From positions 142,376 through 206,375 of the forward strand of contig CADCJW010000001.1 of assembly GCA_902801845.1 (NCBI GenBank): a stretch of DNA of 64,000 nt, in the 5' to 3' direction. A model generated the notes under the pieces. It saw only the letters and a program-made list of their open reading frames with translations, was not told the origin of the DNA and did not search any database. A program made the position numbers and the translations under genes. Source of the stretch: an uncultured Eubacteriales bacterium. GTDB taxonomy: Bacteria > Bacillota > Clostridia > Christensenellales > CAG-138. Shown piece by piece: positions 60,754 to 64,000 of the stretch (position 1 is the first letter of the stretch; each line of letters opens with the position of its first letter).

Positions 60754-62547
60754 TTATTTCTTGCTGATGGCACCGAAGCGGCAGGTATCCATACAGGTAC
60801 CGCACTTGATGCACTTGGCCTGATCGATGACATGGGGCTGCTTCACAACGCCATTGATGGCGTTCACGGGGCACTTGCGGGCGCAGGCCGTGCAGCCGCG
60901 GCACTTGTCAGGATCGATCTCATAGTGCAGGAGCTTCTTGCACACGCCGGCGGGGCAGCGCTTTTCGACCACGTGGGCCTCGTACTCGTCGCGGAAGAAC
61001 TTCAGCGTGGAGAGCACGGGGTTGGGGGCCGTCTGACCCAGGGCGCACAGGGCGTTGGCCTGGATGTAATGGCACAGCTCCTCCATCTTGTCCAGATCCT
61101 CCAAGGTGCCGTTGCCGCTGGTGATCTTGTCCAGCATCTCCAGCAAGCGGCGGGTACCGATCCGGCAGGGGACGCACTTGCCGCAGCTCTCGTCCACGGT
61201 GAAGTCCAGATAGAACCGGGCCACGTCCACCATGCAGGTGGTCTCGTCCATGACGATCATACCGCCGGAACCCATCATGGCGCCGATGCTCTTCAGGTTC
61301 TCATAGTCGATGGGCAGATCCAGGAACTTGGCCGGGATGCAGCCGCCGGAAGGACCGCCGGTCTGGACCGCCTTGAAGGCCTTGCCATCGGGGATGCCGC
61401 CGCCGATATCGTAGATGATCTGGCGGAGGGTGGTGCCCAGAGGAACTTCCACAAGACCGGTGTTGTTGATCTTGCCGCCCAGAGCGAACACCTTGGTGCC
61501 CTTGCTGCCCTCGGTGCCCATGGAGGCGAACCACTCGGCGCCCTTGAGGATGATCTGGGGGATGTTGGCCAGGGTCTCCACGTTGTTGATGATGGTGGGC
61601 TGACCAAAGAGGCCCTTGTTGGCAGGGAACGGAGGCTTGGTCTTGGGCTCGCCGCGGTTGCCCTCGATGGAGGTCAACAGAGCGGTCTCTTCGCCGCACA
61701 CGAAGGCGCCGGCGCCCAGACGAACGTCGATGTCGAAATCGAAGCCGGTGCCGAAGATGTCCTTGCCCAGCAGGCCGTATTCGCGGGCCTGCTTGATGGC
61801 GATCTGGAGACGATGGACCGCGATGGGATACTCAGCACGGACGTAGATGTAGCCCTGATGGGCATCGATGGCATAGCCCGCGATGCACATGGCTTCCAGG
61901 ATGGCGTGAGGATCGCCTTCCAGAACGGAACGATCCATGAACGCGCCGGGGTCGCCCTCGTCGGCGTTGCAGACCACGTACTTATGGGGGGTCTTGTTGA
62001 AGGAGGCGAAGAGCCACTTCTTGCCGGTGGGGAAGCCGGCGCCGCCGCGGCCGCGGAGGCCGGACTTGGTGACCAGGTCGATGACCTCTTCGGGCTTCAT
62101 CTCGGTGAGGACCTTGCCCAGGGCGGAATAGCCGTCCATAGCGATGTACTCTTCGATGTTCTCCGGGTTGATGACGCCGCAGTTACGGAGCGCCACACGG
62201 AGCTGGGGCTTGTAGAACTCGATGTCCTTCAGCGTGGGGACCTCGACCTTCTCGCCAGCCTCGTCGTCCCGGTGGACCAGACGCTCCACGATACGGCCTT
62301 TGAGCAGGTGCTCGGAAGCGATCTCAGGCACATCGGAGACCTTCACGCGGGAGTAGAAGGTGCCATCGGGATAGACGATCATGACAGGGCCCATGGCGCA
62401 AAGGCCGAAGCAGCCGGTGCGCACGACCTTGACTTCATCCTGAAGACCCAGTTTGACGATCTCCTGCTCCATGGCTTCGGCGATCTTGGGGCTGTCAGAA
62501 GAGGTACAGCCCGTACCGCCACAGATCATTACATGCGTACGAATCAT
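60754..62547 (-). CDS. hndC: NuoF-like flavoprotein subunit of the hydrogenase (HndC/HydB type)
   Basis: A 597-residue subunit. N-terminal thioredoxin-like [2Fe-2S] domain (CGGTGCTSSDS, GCFGLC), NuoF core with NADH motif GLRGRGGAGFPTG (about 165-177) and FMN motif CNADEGDPGAFMDR (about 192-205), [4Fe-4S] ESCGKCVPCR (about 452-461), and C-terminal 2x[4Fe-4S] ferredoxin (CRGCTACARKCPVNA, CIKCGTCMDTC). ATG 62547 with GGAGG nine bases upstream. Confidence 0.95.
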   Translation of the reverse strand: MIRTHVMICGGTGCTSSDSPKIAEAMEQEIVKLGLQDEVKVVRTGCFGLCAMGPVMIVYPDGTFYSRVKVSDVPEIASEHLLKGRIVERLVHRDDEAGEKVEVPTLKDIEFYKPQLRVALRNCGVINPENIEEYIAMDGYSALGKVLTEMKPEEVIDLVTKSGLRGRGGAGFPTGKKWLFASFNKTPHKYVVCNADEGDPGAFMDRSVLEGDPHAILEAMCIAGYAIDAHQGYIYVRAEYPIAVHRLQIAIKQAREYGLLGKDIFGTGFDFDIDVRLGAGAFVCGEETALLTSIEGNRGEPKTKPPFPANKGLFGQPTIINNVETLANIPQIILKGAEWFASMGTEGSKGTKVFALGGKINNTGLVEVPLGTTLRQIIYDIGGGIPDGKAFKAVQTGGPSGGCIPAKFLDLPIDYENLKSIGAMMGSGGMIVMDETTCMVDVARFYLDFTVDESCGKCVPCRIGTRRLLEMLDKITSGNGTLEDLDKMEELCHYIQANALCALGQTAPNPVLSTLKFFRDEYEAHVVEKRCPAGVCKKLLHYEIDPDKCRGCTACARKCPVNAINGVVKQPHVIDQAKCIKCGTCMDTCRFGAISKK

Positions 62548-62565
62548 TCTCAATATCCTCCGTTA

Positions 62566-62931
62566 TTATTCTGCGGCACCGATGGTGTATTCCGTGATAG
62601 GCCGTCCGCCCAGGATATGCTCCTTGACGATCCGGGGCACCATGGCGGGCTTGACCTTCACGTAGGTGACCCGCTCCTTGCCGCCCTCGAAGACCTCCAC
62701 GATGGGCTCGAGACGGCACATGCCGATGCAGCCGGTCTGGGTCACGGTGGCGTTGTCAGCGTGCTGCTTGCTGACTTCCTCCACAAAGGCATTGAGTACG
62801 GGACGAGCACCGGCGGCGATACCGCAGGTAGCCATGCCGACGACGATGCGGATGTCGCCCTCTTTCTCGCGGAGAGCGACCTTGTCCTTCATCTTGTTCC
62901 GAATCGCTGCAAGTTCCTCAAGACTTTTCAT
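62566..62931 (-). CDS. hndB: Thioredoxin-like [2Fe-2S] subunit of the hydrogenase (HndB-like)
   Basis: A 121-residue ferredoxin with Cys ligands in MATCGIAAGARPVL (about 33-46) and TQTGCIGMCRLEP (about 65-77). It shuttles electrons in NADP-reducing-type hydrogenase complexes. GGAAAACAACT-type upstream region; 18 bases before hndC. hndA would be expected upstream, outside the window. Confidence 0.88.
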   Translation of the reverse strand: MKSLEELAAIRNKMKDKVALREKEGDIRIVVGMATCGIAAGARPVLNAFVEEVSKQHADNATVTQTGCIGMCRLEPIVEVFEGGKERVTYVKVKPAMVPRIVKEHILGGRPITEYTIGAAE

Positions 62932-62977
62932 AGTTGTTTTCCTTTCGTAGATTTTTGGTTATGTAAGTTGCTTTCGC

Positions 62978-63529
62978 TTAAAAACCGTATTGTTCGTTCA
63001 AGCTCTCTCTGGCCCATTCCAGGACCTCGAAGCTATTGAGCGGGATCTCCTCCCCCAAAGCTTCCCTCATCTCCCGTGTGTCCAGGTGGACCAGATCGCC
63101 ACCGGGCAAACTGTGTTCAAAAAGGATATCGACGTCGGGGCATCCTTGGATCAGGCTGATCAGGGTGGACACCACGTCCCCAAGGGGCGTAAAATCCATG
63201 TGATCCTTGTGGAAGAAGGCGGAGATCACGGTCCCGTGATCCTCAGGGCTCATCTCCCTCGTTTTGGAGGAAAGGGTGAGCTCACCGCCGGTCTGCTCCG
63301 CAGCCAGCTTGAACAGCGGGATCCCCATGCCCACCTTCCGGGTCTTGCGGGTGGTGGAAAAGGGGTCCATCACCGTGGCCAGGAATTCCGGGGTCATGCC
63401 CTTGCCGTCGTCCTCAATAGTGATCCGCAGCGTGTCCTCCGTTTCAGCCAACAGGATCTTGACGAGCGTGGCCTGTGCGGAGATCGAGTTCTGCACGATA
63501 TCCAGGATGTTCAGGGACAGTTCCTTCAT
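62978..63529 (-). CDS. HATPase-type ATP-binding protein (anti-sigma/histidine-kinase fold)
   Basis: A 183-residue GHKL ATPase domain without a kinase dimerisation region: N box LDIVQNSISAQAT (about 10-22), IEDDGKGMTPE (about 37-47), STTRKTRKVGMGIPLFKLAAEQTGG (split; about 58-82). Such proteins are recurrent near HndA-type genes in Clostridia; the role is not established. Overlaps the PHP gene by four bases. Confidence 0.82.
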   Translation of the reverse strand: MKELSLNILDIVQNSISAQATLVKILLAETEDTLRITIEDDGKGMTPEFLATVMDPFSTTRKTRKVGMGIPLFKLAAEQTGGELTLSSKTREMSPEDHGTVISAFFHKDHMDFTPLGDVVSTLISLIQGCPDVDILFEHSLPGGDLVHLDTREMREALGEEIPLNSFEVLEWARESLNEQYGF

Positions 63530-64000
63530 GCTTTCTTCTCCAGTAGCGCAAAGAGAGCTTTTCGCACGGCCTCCTCCCCATCCTCCGGGGAAACCTCCAG
63601 ATGGACGCAGAAGCTGCCGTCGCTGATCTCCCACAGCCTGTGAGCGTCGGAGGATACCAGTATCCGCCGTCCTCCCGCAAGCTCCCGTTTGTCCTCGTCA
63701 TGGACCTCGGCCAAGGTGAACACCGGCTTTTCCGGGAAGAAGCCCAGAATGGCCAGCAGCCCATTGGCCTCCCGGTCGATGTGGGCCGGATAACAGACAC
63801 CGCCCATGGACCGGACCAGTTCCGCCCCTTCCTCCAGGGTGAGAGACGTGGCCGCGGGAAGGAACCAGGGGTCGTTCCCTATGGGAACGTCCTCCTCCCC
63901 CATGATCACCTGCTCTCCGAAGATGGCAGGCTTGTTGGGGATCTTCATCCGACGGTCCATCACCGCTTCGTCGAAGGCAAGAGCCGTTTCCAGCTCCGGG
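63526..64000 (-). CDS. PHP-domain phosphoesterase, C-terminal part, 5' truncated by window
   Basis: The frame is open to the window edge; the visible 157 residues are the end of a PHP-fold metal-dependent phosphoesterase (PAHIDREANGLL, TLAEVHDEDKREL, ILVSSDAHRLWEI). The SSDAH motif supplies metal ligands. It lies directly upstream of the HATPase gene with coupled translation, part of the hydrogenase-linked set. Confidence 0.8.
   Translation of the reverse strand, partial: PELETALAFDEAVMDRRMKIPNKPAIFGEQVIMGEEDVPIGNDPWFLPAATSLTLEEGAELVRSMGGVCYPAHIDREANGLLAILGFFPEKPVFTLAEVHDEDKRELAGGRRILVSSDAHRLWEISDGSFCVHLEVSPEDGEEAVRKALFALLEKKA

Noticed and set aside
60832..63039. 735-codon plus-strand frame
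   Set aside because: Antisense to hndC and hndB, whose iron-sulfur and flavin motifs are unmistakable.

Overview
The window reads as a chromosomal segment of a GC-rich, anaerobic, spore-forming member of the Clostridia. This is inferred from gene content: a SpoIIID sporulation regulator, an oxygen-sensitive anaerobic ribonucleotide reductase, an electron-bifurcating-type [FeFe] hydrogenase cluster, a clostridial selenium gene set, ECF-type vitamin transport genes and class II aldolase. Species cannot be named from the sequence alone. No phage, insertion sequence, CRISPR array or rRNA operon is visible; two tRNA genes are (tRNA-Ser CGA and tRNA-Leu UAA).

Layout. 1-4.3 kb: end of glycyl-tRNA synthetase, a metal-exporter-like membrane protein, RecD2 helicase and ComF. 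4.3-5.8 kb (minus): SpoIIID, glutamate racemase and a small acidic protein. 6-10.1 kb: metallo-beta-lactamase-fold lipoprotein, membrane-anchored cohesin protein, CysRS and an unknown membrane protein. 10.2-13.5 kb: GAPDH, a family 2 glycosyltransferase and aldolase. 13.6-15.8 kb: sigma/anti-sigma pair preceded by a perfect cre-like palindrome. 15.8-19.6 kb (minus): NrdD with a tandem NrdR-box candidate, and an 8-oxoguanine deaminase-like amidohydrolase. 19.7-23.6 kb: EcfA1-EcfA2-EcfT-TruA-TadA then tRNA-Ser. 23.9-32 kb: ABC-F protein with a structured leader, alcohol dehydrogenase, and a four-gene BMP-type nucleoside ABC transporter. 32-38.2 kb: AraC-type regulator, esterase, signal peptidase, DtxR-like regulator, a lipase-fold/membrane fusion and a beta-CASP nuclease. 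38.2-43.1 kb: selenium cluster (DUF3343, TusA/YedF-like, YedE, LysR, class V aminotransferase, SelD). 43.3-46.1 kb: VTC domain, DUF4956, phosphodiester glycosidase. 46.2-49.6 kb (minus): MoxR-DUF58-membrane protein, just downstream of tRNA-Leu. 50-54.8 kb (minus): NfeD, zinc ribbon, FloA, a PIG-V-like membrane protein and a chromate transporter pair. 54.9-58.9 kb: CDF transporter, PfkB kinase, HU, RarA. 59-64 kb (minus): hydrogenase genes with a HATPase and a PHP-domain protein.

Most striking observation. Both tRNA genes are followed by the same non-coding module: a GGCCAnCC/GGTGGCC hairpin, a segment complementary to the 3' end of that particular tRNA, a shared framework enclosing a terminator-like hairpin, and then a second same-sense copy of that tRNA's 3' end. 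Downstream of tRNA-Leu the module is duplicated in tandem (124 and 123 bp), and three of the five substitutions between copies fall in a hairpin loop whose stem is unchanged. The framework is shared between the Ser and Leu modules while the complementary segment follows the tRNA. I know of no named element of this form and regard it as the best candidate here for an undescribed system.

Other points of note: a lipobox Cys-to-Tyr change in the nucleoside-binding protein, a probable LysR operator in the selenium cluster, a possible leaderless start for the class V aminotransferase, and a palindrome in the VTC promoter.
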